A stretch of DNA of 64,000 nt from JADHLK01 sp038131695 (GTDB lineage: Bacteria > Pseudomonadota > Alphaproteobacteria > Puniceispirillales > Puniceispirillaceae): assembly GCA_038131695.1 (NCBI GenBank), contig JAYPQA010000014.1:1-64000 (forward strand), written 5' to 3'. A program made the position numbers and the translations under genes. How positions within the stretch are numbered: the stretch's first letter is position 1; each line of letters begins with the position of its first letter. Below the pieces are notes generated by a model. It made no database searches, was not told the DNA's origin, and was given only the letters and a program-made list of their open reading frames with translations. Shown piece by piece: positions 34,994-44,402 of this stretch.

Positions 34994-36256
34994 CTAGGAA
35001 GCTGCGGCAATATCGCGGCGGCAAAACCCCTCTGGCCAATCGATGCTGTCCACCCCCTGATAGGCTCTGGCCCGCGCCGTCTGGCTGTCCGGGCCCAGCC
35101 CGGTAATGGCCAGCACCCGCCCGCCCGCTGCTGTTATCTGGCCTTCTTCATCGAGGCTGGTTCCGGCATGATAGGCGACAAGGTCAGGCTGGCCCTCCAG
35201 CGCGTCCAGCCCCTTTATCCGGCTGCCGGTCTGATAGCGGCCCGGATAGCCGGTGCTGGCCAGCACAACGGTCACCGCGTGATCCGGCGACCAGCGCATA
35301 TCAAAATGGCTGAGCCCGCCCTCTGTCTGGGTCAGCATCGCAGAAAGCAGATCAGATTTCAGCCGCGGCAAAATCACCTGCGCTTCGGGATCGCCAAAGC
35401 GGCAGTTAAACTCAATCACTTTTGGCCCGTCGTTGGTGAGCATCAGCCCGGCATAGAGAATACCGGTATAGGGCGTGCCTTCTGCGGCCATGGATTTTGC
35501 AACAGGCTGGATGATGCGGGCCATAATCTCCTCCCGCAGCGCCTCTGTTTCATGCGGTGAGGGGCTGACCGCGCCCATGCCGCCTGTATTCGGCCCCTGA
35601 TCCTTGTCAAAGGCCCGTTTGTGATCACGCGCTGAGGCCATCCAGACCGCCTCTGGCCCGTCCAGCAGGGCAAAGGCGGATATTTCCGGCCCGCTGATCC
35701 GCTCCTCTATCAGGATACGGCGGCTGGCCGCGCCAAACTGGCCATCCAGCATGGCATGAATGGCCTGTTCGGCCATCGCGCTGTCATCACAGACAACCAC
35801 CCCCTTGCCAGCTGCCAGCCCGTCTGCCTTGACCACGCAATAGCCCTTCAGGCTGTTGGCAAAACCTATCGCCCCGGCAGGCTCGTCAAAAGCGGCAAAG
35901 GCTGGTTGCGGAATAGCATGGCGGGCGCAAAAAGCGCGGGCAAATTCCTTTGATCCCTCCAGCTTGGCTGCGGATGCGCGCGGGCCAAAGGCCGCGATCC
36001 CCAGCTTGTCCAGCCGGTCTGCCAGCCCGTTCACCAGAGGCAATTCCGGCCCGATCACCACCAGATCCACCTGTTCTTTTTCCGCAAGCGCACACAGCTG
36101 GTCAGTCTCCTCAACCGGCACTGCCACCAGCCGCCCCAGCTTGCCCAGGGCCGGGCTGCCCGGGGCGATCAGCAATTCCTGTAACAGCGGTGATCCGCTT
36201 AATGCGAGGGCCAGCGCGTGTTCGCGCCCGCCACTGCCAACCAGCAAAACCTTCAT
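34994..36256 (-). CDS. purD: Phosphoribosylamine-glycine ligase (GAR synthetase)
   Basis: PurD joins glycine to phosphoribosylamine, step two of purine synthesis. The 420-residue ATP-grasp enzyme starts KVLLVGSGGREHALALAL. It has the P-loop-like stretch KADGLAAGKGVVV and the block AFDKDQGPNTGGMGA. The metal-binding segment is VIEFNCRFGDPEAQVIL. The length is standard. The start follows GAGGGGATC at somewhat long spacing, 70 bases from the divergent xseA. Confidence 0.96.
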   Translation of the reverse strand: MKVLLVGSGGREHALALALSGSPLLQELLIAPGSPALGKLGRLVAVPVEETDQLCALAEKEQVDLVVIGPELPLVNGLADRLDKLGIAAFGPRASAAKLEGSKEFARAFCARHAIPQPAFAAFDEPAGAIGFANSLKGYCVVKADGLAAGKGVVVCDDSAMAEQAIHAMLDGQFGAASRRILIEERISGPEISAFALLDGPEAVWMASARDHKRAFDKDQGPNTGGMGAVSPSPHETEALREEIMARIIQPVAKSMAAEGTPYTGILYAGLMLTNDGPKVIEFNCRFGDPEAQVILPRLKSDLLSAMLTQTEGGLSHFDMRWSPDHAVTVVLASTGYPGRYQTGSRIKGLDALEGQPDLVAYHAGTSLDEEGQITAAGGRVLAITGLGPDSQTARARAYQGVDSIDWPEGFCRRDIAAAS

Positions 36257-36326
36257 TTTGAAAATCTGATCCCCTCAACCCGGGTTGCGATTGTTTGATT
36301 GCCGCTATCTGTGCCATAAAAGACCC

Positions 36327-37809
36327 ATGATGAGCAATGACCTTCTCCGCAATGACCCGCCAGAGGCGGCTGGCCGCGCTGATAATCAGGCCCCCTATTC
36401 TGTCTCGGAACTCTCCGGGGCGATCAAGCGCACGATAGAAGGGGCTTTTGATCATGTTCAGGTGCGCGGCGAAATCTCGCGCCCGTCCCGCCCGGCTTCC
36501 GGCCATCTTTATTTTACCCTGAAAGATGATCGCGCCACCCTGTCCGGGGTGGTCTGGAAAGCGATGGTGCCATCCCTTGGCATTGAACCTGAAGAGGGGC
36601 TGGAGGTGATTTGTTCGGGCAAGCTGACCACCTTTGCCGGCCAGTCCCGCTATCAGATTATTGTCAGCCGCATGGAAATTGCCGGTGAGGGGGCGCTGCT
36701 GAAACAGCTTGAGGAGCGGCGCAAAAGGCTGGCCGCCGAAGGGTTGTTTGATGTGGATCGCAAACAGCCTGTCCCGCGCCTGCCGCGTGTTATCGGCATT
36801 GTGACCAGCCCGACCGGGGCGGTGATCCGCGATATATTGCACCGGCTGGCTGAGCGGTTCGGGGTGCGCGTTCTGGTCTGGCCGACCGCGGTTCAGGGGC
36901 AGGGGGCCGAGGCCGGAATAGCCCGCGCGATAACCGGCTTTAACCAGCTGCCTAAAACCGGCAGCCTGCCGCGCCCGGATGTGATTATTGTGGCGCGCGG
37001 TGGCGGCTCGCTGGAGGATCTCTGGTGCTTTAATGAAGAAAGCGTGGTGCGCGCGGCCGCTGCCAGCCAGATTCCGCTGATCTCGGCTATCGGGCATGAA
37101 ACAGATACCACCTTGATCGATTTTGCAGCTGATTTGCGCGCGCCCACCCCAACTGCGGCGGCCGAACTGGCAACCCCGGTGCAAGAGGAGCTGGTCGCCC
37201 GGCTGGATGAGCTGTCGGCCCGCCTGCAACGCGCGGTGTTGCGCAAGCGCGAGCAGTCAGCCCAGCTGCTCTCTGCGGTGATGAAAGGGCTGCTGCATCC
37301 GGCTGAACAGATTGGCCGGCGCGAGCAACAGCTGGACAGTTTGCTGTCCGGGCTGGAGGCGCGGCTGGAGCAGCGGCTGTCCCGCTGGCAGCTGCAGCTG
37401 GCCCGTCTGGGTGACCGGCTGCCGCAACCGGCGCGCCAGCTGGCAGAGGCCGGCCAGCGGATGATTGCTGCCTCGGGCCGCATAGAGGCGGCGCTGGATC
37501 GGCTGCTGGCCAAGTCGGAACAGGATATATCAGCTGCCAGCCGCCTGCTCTCGGCAAATTCCTTTGAACGGGTGCTGGAGCGCGGCTTTGTGCTGGTGAC
37601 TGACCAGGCTGGCCAGCCGATAAAGCGGGCGGCTGCGGCCCCGCCCGCTGCGGAAATCACCTTGCGCTTTGCCGATGCCAGCCGCCAGGCGGTGCTGGAT
37701 GGCCCGGCTGGACAGGCCCCCCCAAAAAAGATCTGGCAAAAAAACATTTGGCAAAAAAACATCTAGCCGCAAAAACCCCGCCCCGCCGGAGCAAGAGGAT
37801 TTGTTCTAG
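36327..37809 (+). CDS. xseA: Exodeoxyribonuclease VII large subunit, one frameshift at the 3' end
   Basis: XseA, with XseB, degrades single-stranded DNA. An OB-fold opens the protein (YSVSELSGAIKRTIEG, VRGEISRPSRPASGHLYF). The catalytic domain has PRVIGIVTSPTGAVIRDIL, PDVIIVARGGGSLEDLW and the block ISAIGHETDTTLIDFAADLR. A long coiled coil follows (about 290-420) and then SFERVLERGFVLV. As given, the frame ends at 37766 in a KNIWQKNI tail. Removing one A from the run at 37724-37729 yields a Lys/Ser/Thr-rich tail ending PPEQEDLF, like the usual XseA ending, with TAG at 37807-37809. That stop shares CTAG with lpxL. Start: ATG 36327 (or 36330). Confidence 0.92.
37732..37761. repeat. Two 15-bp tandem repeats in the xseA 3' end
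   Basis: TCTGGCAAAAAAACA (37732-37746) is followed by TTTGGCAAAAAAACA (37747-37761). In the corrected frame they encode a repeated Gly-Lys-Lys-Thr unit of the basic tail. Confidence 0.8.
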
Positions 37810-38702
37810 TCCAGCCGCCCCCAGCGCCGATGCGGCCACAGCCATTGCTCCGGGGCTTCTCTTATCCAGCTTTCAAAAATCTGGTTGATGCGGCTGGCCA
37901 GCATCAGAACTGCGGCCGCATCCTCCCCTTCAGGCAAATCCAGCGGGGCCGATATATCGAGGCTCAGCCGCCCATCCGGCAGGCGCCGCGTGCGGGCCAT
38001 GTGCAGGGCTGATTTGCGCCGCAGCGCCACCTTGATATGCGAGACCGCCGTCTGGGCCGGATGTCCGAAAAACGGCACTTTTGCCCCTTCGCGCAGCTGC
38101 TGGTCTGCCAGAATCAGCATTATGCCGCCTGCCTTGACTGTCGCGACCATGCCGAGGGCCGCCGCGCGCCCCTTGATAAAGGTTTTTGTGCGCGGCTGGT
38201 TCTGGCGGGCCTGAAAAATCCAGTTCGCCAGCTGATTATTCAGCGGCCGGTAGATAATCCCCACCTCACGGCCCGTCAGGCGCATGGCCTCCGGCAGGAT
38301 TTCCCAATTTCCAAAATGTCCGGCCACCAGAATGGAACCGGCCGGGTTGTCTGCCAGATGATGCAGCCCGGTGATCGCAACCTGGCCGGATCGCACCAGC
38401 TGGTTGGCATGGAAAAACTCACCTGCCGTGCGGCCTGTCTGCCACCACATTTTCCTGATAATCGCCTGTCTTTGGCCGGCTTCCAGCTCTGGCATCGCAT
38501 GGGCCAGATTCTGCTCAGCCCGCTTCTGCCAGCCGCTGAGCGGGGCCAGCAGGCGTGTCGCCGCCCCGCCCAGCCAGCTGGCCATGCGAACCGGCAACAG
38601 CCGGAACAGGCCGCTGAGCAGCAGCAAGCCGGCCGCCTCTATCGGCCAGACCAGCCAGCGAATCATCAGGCGTATGACAAAGGGCTGCTTATGATAGGAC
38701 AT
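37806..38702 (-). CDS. lpxL: Lipid A biosynthesis lauroyl/myristoyl acyltransferase (LpxL/HtrB-like)
   Basis: The enzyme adds a secondary acyl chain to Kdo-lipid A at the cytoplasmic face of the inner membrane. The 298-residue protein has one N-terminal hydrophobic anchor (about 12-45), the catalytic motif GHFGNWEILPEAM (His and Glu of HX4E, about residue 130) and LADQQLREGAKVPFFGHPA, typical of the family. I start at ATG 38702, which overlaps the end of lpxK by 14 bases; the longer frame to 38999 lies inside lpxK. It is the last gene of the DUF374-waaA-lpxK-lpxL operon. LpxL versus LpxM specificity is not decided. Confidence 0.9.
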   Translation of the reverse strand: MSYHKQPFVIRLMIRWLVWPIEAAGLLLLSGLFRLLPVRMASWLGGAATRLLAPLSGWQKRAEQNLAHAMPELEAGQRQAIIRKMWWQTGRTAGEFFHANQLVRSGQVAITGLHHLADNPAGSILVAGHFGNWEILPEAMRLTGREVGIIYRPLNNQLANWIFQARQNQPRTKTFIKGRAAALGMVATVKAGGIMLILADQQLREGAKVPFFGHPAQTAVSHIKVALRRKSALHMARTRRLPDGRLSLDISAPLDLPEGEDAAAVLMLASRINQIFESWIREAPEQWLWPHRRWGRLD

Positions 38703-39693
38703 TTTGGCCTGTCTTGCTTGTGATAATCTCGGCCAGCCTTTGCTGATCATCTGCCTCCAGATCCAGCCAGACAGACAGGCAATGCACCCGCTCGCGCCAC
38801 TCTGATGGCAGGCGCACCCAATCCTTGTGCGTGGTGACCAGCTGCGCCCCGGTCTGGTGGGCATCATCGGACAGGCGGCTGAGATCCGCCTCGGTCCAGA
38901 GATGATGATCGCCAAAGGCGGCCTGACCGGCCAGCTCTGCCCCGATATCCTGCAAGGTCTGGAAAAAGCGGGCCGGCCTGCCAATACCGGCAAAGCCAAA
39001 GAGGCGCTGGCCCCTCAGCTGCTCGGCTTGCTCACTATAGGGCAGCAGCCGGGTGGTGATCTGCGGGATATGGGCAGGCAAGCGGTTCGCCAGCCCGCTC
39101 CTGTCCGGGCCATTGAACAGAACCAGATCCACCCGCTCCAGACCGCTGGCCAGACTCTCGCGCAGCGGCCCGGCCGGCAGCAGCCAGCCATTGCCGACCC
39201 CCACCTCGCCGTCAAAGACCGCGATTTTCAAATCCTGATGCAGCTGCCAATTTTGCAGCCCGTCATCCATGATAATGACATCTCCCAGCCCGGCCCGCGC
39301 AATCGCCTCTGCCCCGGCTGCGCGCTGGCGGGCCACCACCACCGGAAAGCTGGCCGCCATCAAGAGCGGCTCATCCCCGACCAGCGCGGCCTCATGCTCA
39401 GCCGGGTCCACCCGCAACGGGCCTGCCGCGCTGCCGCCATGCCCGCGTGAGAGAATGACCGGCTGGACCCCGCGCTCCGCCAGCAGGCTGCACAGAGCCA
39501 GCACAGAGGGCGTTTTGCCGGAGCCACCAACGCTCAGATTGCCGACACAAATGACCGGCAGGCCGGCCTTTTTCGGCTTGCCCCTGGCGCGATCCAGCTG
39601 GCTGGCCAGCCACCAGAGCCCGGACAGGGGCAGCAGGCTGGCGGCCCGCACCCCGCGGCTGTTCCAGAATTTCGGGGCGCGCTGCGCGATCAT
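38689..39693 (-). CDS. lpxK: Tetraacyldisaccharide 4'-kinase
   Basis: LpxK phosphorylates the 4' position of the lipid A disaccharide. The 334-residue protein has one N-terminal membrane-associated helix, the P-loop VGNLSVGGSGKTP (about 48-60), SRGHGG, and VIIMDDGLQNWQL, where family members show DDGxQ (catalytic Asp). The ATG overlaps the waaA stop by four bases. Confidence 0.95.
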   Translation of the reverse strand: MIAQRAPKFWNSRGVRAASLLPLSGLWWLASQLDRARGKPKKAGLPVICVGNLSVGGSGKTPSVLALCSLLAERGVQPVILSRGHGGSAAGPLRVDPAEHEAALVGDEPLLMAASFPVVVARQRAAGAEAIARAGLGDVIIMDDGLQNWQLHQDLKIAVFDGEVGVGNGWLLPAGPLRESLASGLERVDLVLFNGPDRSGLANRLPAHIPQITTRLLPYSEQAEQLRGQRLFGFAGIGRPARFFQTLQDIGAELAGQAAFGDHHLWTEADLSRLSDDAHQTGAQLVTTHKDWVRLPSEWRERVHCLSVWLDLEADDQQRLAEIITSKTGQNVLS

Positions 39694-40982
39694 GGTTTGG
39701 TTCCCCCGCCTTCAGTCTTCGCCTCTTTCAGCGCAGCCTCAATAGCCGCAGCAGCCTGTTCCGGCCGTCGGGCGGCTTGTTCAACATAGGCGGGCCCGGC
39801 CTCGGCGGCCTGCATCCGAAAGCCGGTATCCGCCAAAGCTGCTGCCAATTCCCCGGCCAGCTGGTCGGCAGCAAGAATCCGCATGGCCCCGGCTGTGACC
39901 AGACCATCGCAATCGGCCTGATTCTTGAACTGATGCGGGCCGGCCAATATCGGCTTGCCGAACAGCGCCGGCTCCAGCGGATTATGCCCGCCCGCCGGCA
40001 CCAGCGATCCACCCAGTATGACCAGATCAGCGGCCGCAAACAGGCTGCCCATCTCGCCCATACTGTCGCACAGATAGGCGCTGTCCGGCCGCTCTGGCAG
40101 CTGGTCCCGGCTGCGTTGCGCCAGCGCGCCCAAATCGGCCAGAATGTCACCGGCCCGTGCGGGATGGCGCGGGGCCAGTATCAATAGCGGCCTGTCTGCC
40201 TCAGCCAGAGCCTGCCAGGCGGCATGAATGAGGCTCTCCTCCCCGGCATGGGTAGAGGCGGCGAGCAGCACCGGGCGCCCGCTGGCCGCCTGTCGCAGCT
40301 GGCCGGCAAAACCGGCATTTATCGCCAGCTTTTCCCGGCTGACCTTCAGCGAGCCAAGGGCGGAGACTGCCGGATCATGCGGCTGGCCGCGCAGCTGGCC
40401 AAATTGGCGGGCCTGTTTTTCATCCACCGCCAGCACCCGCCAGGCCGCCCCGAACAGCTGGCGGGCCAGGGCCGGGCGGCGTTGCCAGGCGGCAAAGCTG
40501 CGCGCTGATAGCTGGGCAGAGGCGAAAAAAATGGGCAGGTTCCGGCGCGCAGCCCGGCTGACCAGATTGAACCAGAAATCTGATTCCAGAAAAACCGCCG
40601 CCTCCGGCTGCCAGTAAGTCAGGAACCTGTCCACCAGCAGCGGATGATCCAGCGGCTGGAAGGCGTGCAGGATAGGATGCGTCTTGCCGGCCGCCTGCAC
40701 AATGGCGGCTCCGGCCGGGGTATTGGTGGTGATCAGAATGGTGCGGTCCGGCTCTGCTGCGATCAGCGCCCTTGCCAGCTGGCAGGCCGCCACCGCCTCT
40801 CCGGCAGAGACCGCGTGCAGCCAGAAGAGCGGGCCGGGCGGGCGCGGAATAGGCCAGCTTTTGGCCAGCCTTTGCGGCAGGCTGTCGGCTGTCTCGCGGC
40901 CCTCTGCCAGTCTTTTTCTGAGCCAAAGCCCGGCAAACGGGTGCGCCAGATGCCAGAGCATTTGATAAAACACCGCCTGCAT
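39690..40982 (-). CDS. waaA: 3-deoxy-D-manno-octulosonic acid (Kdo) transferase
   Basis: WaaA adds Kdo to lipid IVA, the first inner-core step. The 430-residue glycosyltransferase has WLHAVSAGEAVAACQLARAL (about 53-72, with the acceptor-side Glu), ILITTNTPAGAAIV, HAFQPLD, ESDFWFNLV and, near the C terminus, ILGGSLVPAGGHNPLEPALFG, cut here to GGSLVPAGGHNPLEPALFG. One N-terminal hydrophobic segment anchors it. The start is adjoined by DUF374 and its stop overlaps lpxK. Confidence 0.95.
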   Translation of the reverse strand: MQAVFYQMLWHLAHPFAGLWLRKRLAEGRETADSLPQRLAKSWPIPRPPGPLFWLHAVSAGEAVAACQLARALIAAEPDRTILITTNTPAGAAIVQAAGKTHPILHAFQPLDHPLLVDRFLTYWQPEAAVFLESDFWFNLVSRAARRNLPIFFASAQLSARSFAAWQRRPALARQLFGAAWRVLAVDEKQARQFGQLRGQPHDPAVSALGSLKVSREKLAINAGFAGQLRQAASGRPVLLAASTHAGEESLIHAAWQALAEADRPLLILAPRHPARAGDILADLGALAQRSRDQLPERPDSAYLCDSMGEMGSLFAAADLVILGGSLVPAGGHNPLEPALFGKPILAGPHQFKNQADCDGLVTAGAMRILAADQLAGELAAALADTGFRMQAAEAGPAYVEQAARRPEQAAAAIEAALKEAKTEGGGTKP

Positions 40983-41737
40983 TACCGGTCTCCGGCCTGT
41001 TTGTCTGCCCGCGACTCTGCCCGCGAATCTGTCGGGGAATCTACCAGCGGGTTTGCCAGCCGGTCCGCCTCAGCCGCCAGCTGGTTCAGCTGGTCAGCCA
41101 GCAGCTGGCGGCTTTCCTGTTGCCCGGATTTCTCACCCCCGGACTTTTCACCCCGGGACTTTTCACCCTTATCTGCCAGCTCAAGCGGTGCCCCCCAGAT
41201 AACATGGCCGCGGCCAAAGGGCTTGGGAATACGCAGCCTGTCCCAGCTATTGGCCCGCCAGCAGCGCGCGCTGGCCCAGGCAACCGGCACAATCGCCGCC
41301 CCGGTCAGCTGCGCCATCGCCACCGGGCCAGCCGCCATATGCCGGGCCGGGCCGCGCGGCCCGTCCGGGGTCAAAACACAAATCGCCCCCTCGCGGACCA
41401 GCCGGGCCATCTGGCGCAGCCCGCTGGAGGCTTGCCGGTTGCTGGAGCCCCAAACAGTCCGGATGCCGAACCAGTTGACAATACGGGCCATCATCTGGCC
41501 GTCCGGATGCGGCGATTGCAGCACCGCACAGCCCGGCGGAACCAGCACCGGCATGGCCAGCAAATGTTCATGCCAGAAAACAATGATCACCGGCTTGCCC
41601 GCCGCCAGCAGGGCCTCCATCTGATCCCGCCCATGCTGATGCCAGCGCTGGCTGCCACACAGAAAGCGGATAAGAAGGGCCGCCAGCCCGGCGCCCAAAA
41701 ATCGCCCGGCCGGGCGGTGATGCCATTTTTTGCGCAT
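40982..41737 (-). CDS. DUF374 lysophospholipid-acyltransferase-like protein with repetitive C terminus
   Basis: A 251-residue protein that heads the Kdo/lipid A operon. It has an N-terminal hydrophobic segment, FWHEHLLAMP (a His motif in place of HX4D), SPHPDGQMM and TPDGPRGPARH, all hallmarks of DUF374, a family often encoded next to waaA. Function is not established; a role in lipid A or envelope lipid acylation is suggested by context. The C-terminal 60 residues contain two low-complexity runs produced by tandem repeats: Gly-Glu-Lys-Ser units (from 41123-41167) and Asp/Glu-Ser-Arg-Ala units (from 41004-41039). Its stop overlaps the waaA start by one base. Confidence 0.87.
   Translation of the reverse strand: MRKKWHHRPAGRFLGAGLAALLIRFLCGSQRWHQHGRDQMEALLAAGKPVIIVFWHEHLLAMPVLVPPGCAVLQSPHPDGQMMARIVNWFGIRTVWGSSNRQASSGLRQMARLVREGAICVLTPDGPRGPARHMAAGPVAMAQLTGAAIVPVAWASARCWRANSWDRLRIPKPFGRGHVIWGAPLELADKGEKSRGEKSGGEKSGQQESRQLLADQLNQLAAEADRLANPLVDSPTDSRAESRADKQAGDR
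41004..41039. repeat. Three 12-bp in-frame repeats in the DUF374 gene
   Basis: TCTGCCCGCGAC, TCTGCCCGCGAA and TCTGTCGGGGAA lie in register at 41004, 41016 and 41028. Being 12 bp long they keep the frame and encode Asp/Glu-Ser-Arg-Ala units. Confidence 0.78.
41123..41167. repeat. Three 15-bp in-frame repeats in the DUF374 gene
   Basis: CCCGGATTTCTCACC (41123), CCCGGACTTTTCACC (41138) and CCGGGACTTTTCACC (41153) encode three five-residue Gly-Glu-Lys-Ser-Gly/Arg units on the minus strand. Confidence 0.85.
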
Positions 41738-41925
41738 GAAAACCTGTTGGGTCAGAAGACGCTATGCCCGTCATTATAGCGAAAGGCGGCAAAAGGGCAA
41801 AGTGGCAGCCGCGATTTGCCTGCTGCGTCTTGCGGCAATCAGCCGGACGGCGCAGAACCGCTTTACAATCGGCCTCTGGCCATGCAGATTGGGGCCATGG
41901 GAAAACAGCAGGAAAAAGCACCCTG

Positions 41926-43707
41926 ATGGCTGCTGACACAGACAGCGCGGCTTCTGCCCCGGCCTCCACAAAGCTGATATTGCGCCGCCTCTGGGCCGAT
42001 TGGCTGGCCCCGATGCGCGCCCTGATTTTGCTGATTCTGGTTTTGATGGTGATTGTGGCGGTGACCGGCGCGGCCTATCCGGCCTTGATCCAGACGGTGT
42101 TTGACGGGCTGGCCGGGACCAGCGAGCGGATCAGCCTGCCGGATTTGTTCTGGCTGGTGCCGCTGGCGATCATGCTTCTGGCCAGCATCAAGGCGGCGGC
42201 GATGTATTTTCAGGTTCTGGCTGTCAACAGGCTGGCCTTGCGCGCCGGAACGGCCATTCAAAAGGCCATGGCAGAGCGGCTGATCGCAGCTGATCTGGCC
42301 GTGCTGGGCGAGGAGCCGGCAGGCAGCTATGTCTCGCGCATGATGAATGATGTGATTCTGGTGCGCGAGGCGATATTGCGGCTGGCCAATAATCTGGTGC
42401 GCGATCTGCTGACCGTGATCGCGATGGTGGCGATGATGTTCTGGTTTGACTGGCTGCTCTCGCTTGTGGTGCTGGCGGTCTATCCGCTGGCGATGCGGCC
42501 GGTGCTCGCGATTGGCAAGCGCCAGCGCGCGGCCTCCGGGGCCCTGCAGGCTGAGATGGCCGGGGCGGTCGCGCTGCTGACCGAGATTTTGCAAGGGATC
42601 CGCCTGATTAAGGCGTTCCGCATGGAACAGGCCCAGTCCCGCCGCGCCGCGGGCAGTTTTGAAGCACTGTTTGAGCGGCTCTTTGTGCTGACGGCCGGGC
42701 GCGCGCGCATTGATCCGATTCTGGAAATTCTGGGCGGGGTTGCCATTGCCGGGGTGGTCGCTCTGGCGGCCTGGCAGGTCAGCCGCGGCGAAATGGCAGT
42801 CGGTGATGTGGCCGGTTTTGTCACCGCCCTGCTGATGCTGGTTCAGCCGGTGCGCGCCATTGGCACGCTGAATGCGGTGGTTCAGGAAGGGGTGGCGGCC
42901 GCAGCGCGCATTTTCGCCCTGCTGGACAGGCAGCCGGACATCCGTGAGGCCGCAGCCGCTGCGGAATTGAACATCAAGGGCGGCTCCATCCGCTTTGAGA
43001 AAGTCAGCCTGTCCTATGCTGACCAGCCGGTGCTCAAACAGATCAGCTTTTCGGTAGAGGCGGGCGAGACAGTGGCGCTGGTCGGGCCGAGCGGGGCTGG
43101 CAAGACCAGCCTTGTCAATCTGCTGCTGCGTTTCTGGCAGCCCCAGTCAGGCCGGATTTTGATTGATGATCAGGATATTGCCTCTGTGACGCTGGCCAGC
43201 CTGCGCCAGAATATGGCTCTGGTCAGTCAGGAATCGGTGCTGTTTGATGATACGATTGCCGCCAATATCGGCTTTGGCAATCCGGCAGCTGGCGAGGCAG
43301 ACATCATCGCAGCTGCCAAGGCCGCAGCAGCAGACAGCTTCATCACCCAGCTGCCGGGCGGCTATCAGGCAGCTTGCGGGCCGTCTGGCCAGCTGCTCTC
43401 AGGCGGTCAGCGCCAGCGCATCGCCATTGCCCGGGCGATGCTGAAAAAGGCCCCTGTTCTGTTACTGGATGAGGCAACCAGCGCGCTGGATGCCGAGGCC
43501 GAAGATCAGATAAGGGACGCGCTGTTCCGGCTGCAAAAGGGGCGCACGACGCTGATCGTGGCGCACCGGCTTTCCACCATTCGTGAGGCGGACAGGATTC
43601 TGGTTCTGGAGGGCGGAGAGCTGATAGAGGCCGGCACCCATGCGGAGTTGATCAAAAAGGACGGGCTGTATGCCCGCCTGTGTGCCTTGCAGCATTTTGC
43701 CGAGTGA
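41926..43707 (+). CDS. MsbA-like ABC exporter (lipid A/multidrug type)
   Basis: A 593-residue fused permease-ATPase. Six transmembrane helices (about 30-320) precede the nucleotide-binding domain: Walker A GPSGAGKTS (about 387-395), Q-loop LVSQESVLFDDT, signature LLSGGQRQRIAIARA, Walker B VLLLDEATSALD, switch His in IVAHRLSTI. All motifs are intact. Placement divergent from the Kdo/lipid A operon favours a lipid A flippase role (MsbA), but drug exporters look alike. I start at ATG 41926, after AGGAAAA. A nine-codon frame (41896, MGKQQEKAP) ends in TGATG on this start and could be a leader. The 5' extension to 41764 is not supported. Confidence 0.88.
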   Translation: MAADTDSAASAPASTKLILRRLWADWLAPMRALILLILVLMVIVAVTGAAYPALIQTVFDGLAGTSERISLPDLFWLVPLAIMLLASIKAAAMYFQVLAVNRLALRAGTAIQKAMAERLIAADLAVLGEEPAGSYVSRMMNDVILVREAILRLANNLVRDLLTVIAMVAMMFWFDWLLSLVVLAVYPLAMRPVLAIGKRQRAASGALQAEMAGAVALLTEILQGIRLIKAFRMEQAQSRRAAGSFEALFERLFVLTAGRARIDPILEILGGVAIAGVVALAAWQVSRGEMAVGDVAGFVTALLMLVQPVRAIGTLNAVVQEGVAAAARIFALLDRQPDIREAAAAAELNIKGGSIRFEKVSLSYADQPVLKQISFSVEAGETVALVGPSGAGKTSLVNLLLRFWQPQSGRILIDDQDIASVTLASLRQNMALVSQESVLFDDTIAANIGFGNPAAGEADIIAAAKAAAADSFITQLPGGYQAACGPSGQLLSGGQRQRIAIARAMLKKAPVLLLDEATSALDAEAEDQIRDALFRLQKGRTTLIVAHRLSTIREADRILVLEGGELIEAGTHAELIKKDGLYARLCALQHFAE

Positions 43708-43724
43708 CCTGCCTGTTGATTGGC

Positions 43725-44402
43725 CTATTCGCGGCGCAAAATATCATCTGTCAGCCGGTTGGCCCAGCCGCGCGAGATAAAATCACGGGTTAGCTGGTCC
43801 GGGTCATAGACAGTCTCTACCCAGTCAAAAAAAGCCATCCCCGCCGCCTCATGCGGGGCGTAGGCTTGCAAAAACGCATCCAGCAAGCCGGTCTTGGCCT
43901 GTTTGACATGCAGATATTTGAAAGAAAGCTGAAGCGCCGCCTCAGCCACCGGGCGCCCGCGATGGACAAGCAGCCAGAGCGCCGCCATCAGCCCGGCCCG
44001 GTCTGCCCCAGACTTGCAATGCAGCAAGGCAGGCCCATCCAGCGCAGCAAACAGATCGCGCGCCTGATAGAGCATATCCTTGTCCGGGGCTGCCCGCGAG
44101 CGGGCGGTAAAATCCAGCAACCGCAGCCCCAGCCTCTCACAGGCTTCTGCCTCCAGCCTCCAGCCGCCATCGGCGCGCGGCCCGCGCAAATTGATAATGG
44201 TGGTAACCCCCAGCGCGCGTATCTGTGCCAGCCGTCTGGGCGTGGGCTGGTTGGACCGCCACATATCCTGATCAATCTGGTGCAGATTATGCCAGCGCAG
44301 CCGCAACAGACCATGATCAGACAGCATCAGCTCAGTCCAGTCACGCCAACCGCGCCGCTCAGCTGGCGGGGCCAGCCATCTGGCGAGGGCCGGGTTGGTC
44401 AC
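43725..44402 (-). CDS. Dual-specificity/tyrosine-type protein phosphatase
   Basis: A 225-residue protein with the Cys-phosphatase signature HCKSGADRAG (C129, R135; the CX5R loop), preceded by ITIINLRG-type strand residues (VTTIINLRGPRADGGW). The general-acid Asp is likely in the DFTARSRAAPD region. The substrate could be a phosphoprotein or a phospholipid/inositol phosphate; this cannot be read here. No signal peptide. The start overlaps the pmbA stop by four bases, so it is translated from the same message. Confidence 0.86.
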   Translation of the reverse strand: MTNPALARWLAPPAERRGWRDWTELMLSDHGLLRLRWHNLHQIDQDMWRSNQPTPRRLAQIRALGVTTIINLRGPRADGGWRLEAEACERLGLRLLDFTARSRAAPDKDMLYQARDLFAALDGPALLHCKSGADRAGLMAALWLLVHRGRPVAEAALQLSFKYLHVKQAKTGLLDAFLQAYAPHEAAGMAFFDWVETVYDPDQLTRDFISRGWANRLTDDILRRE

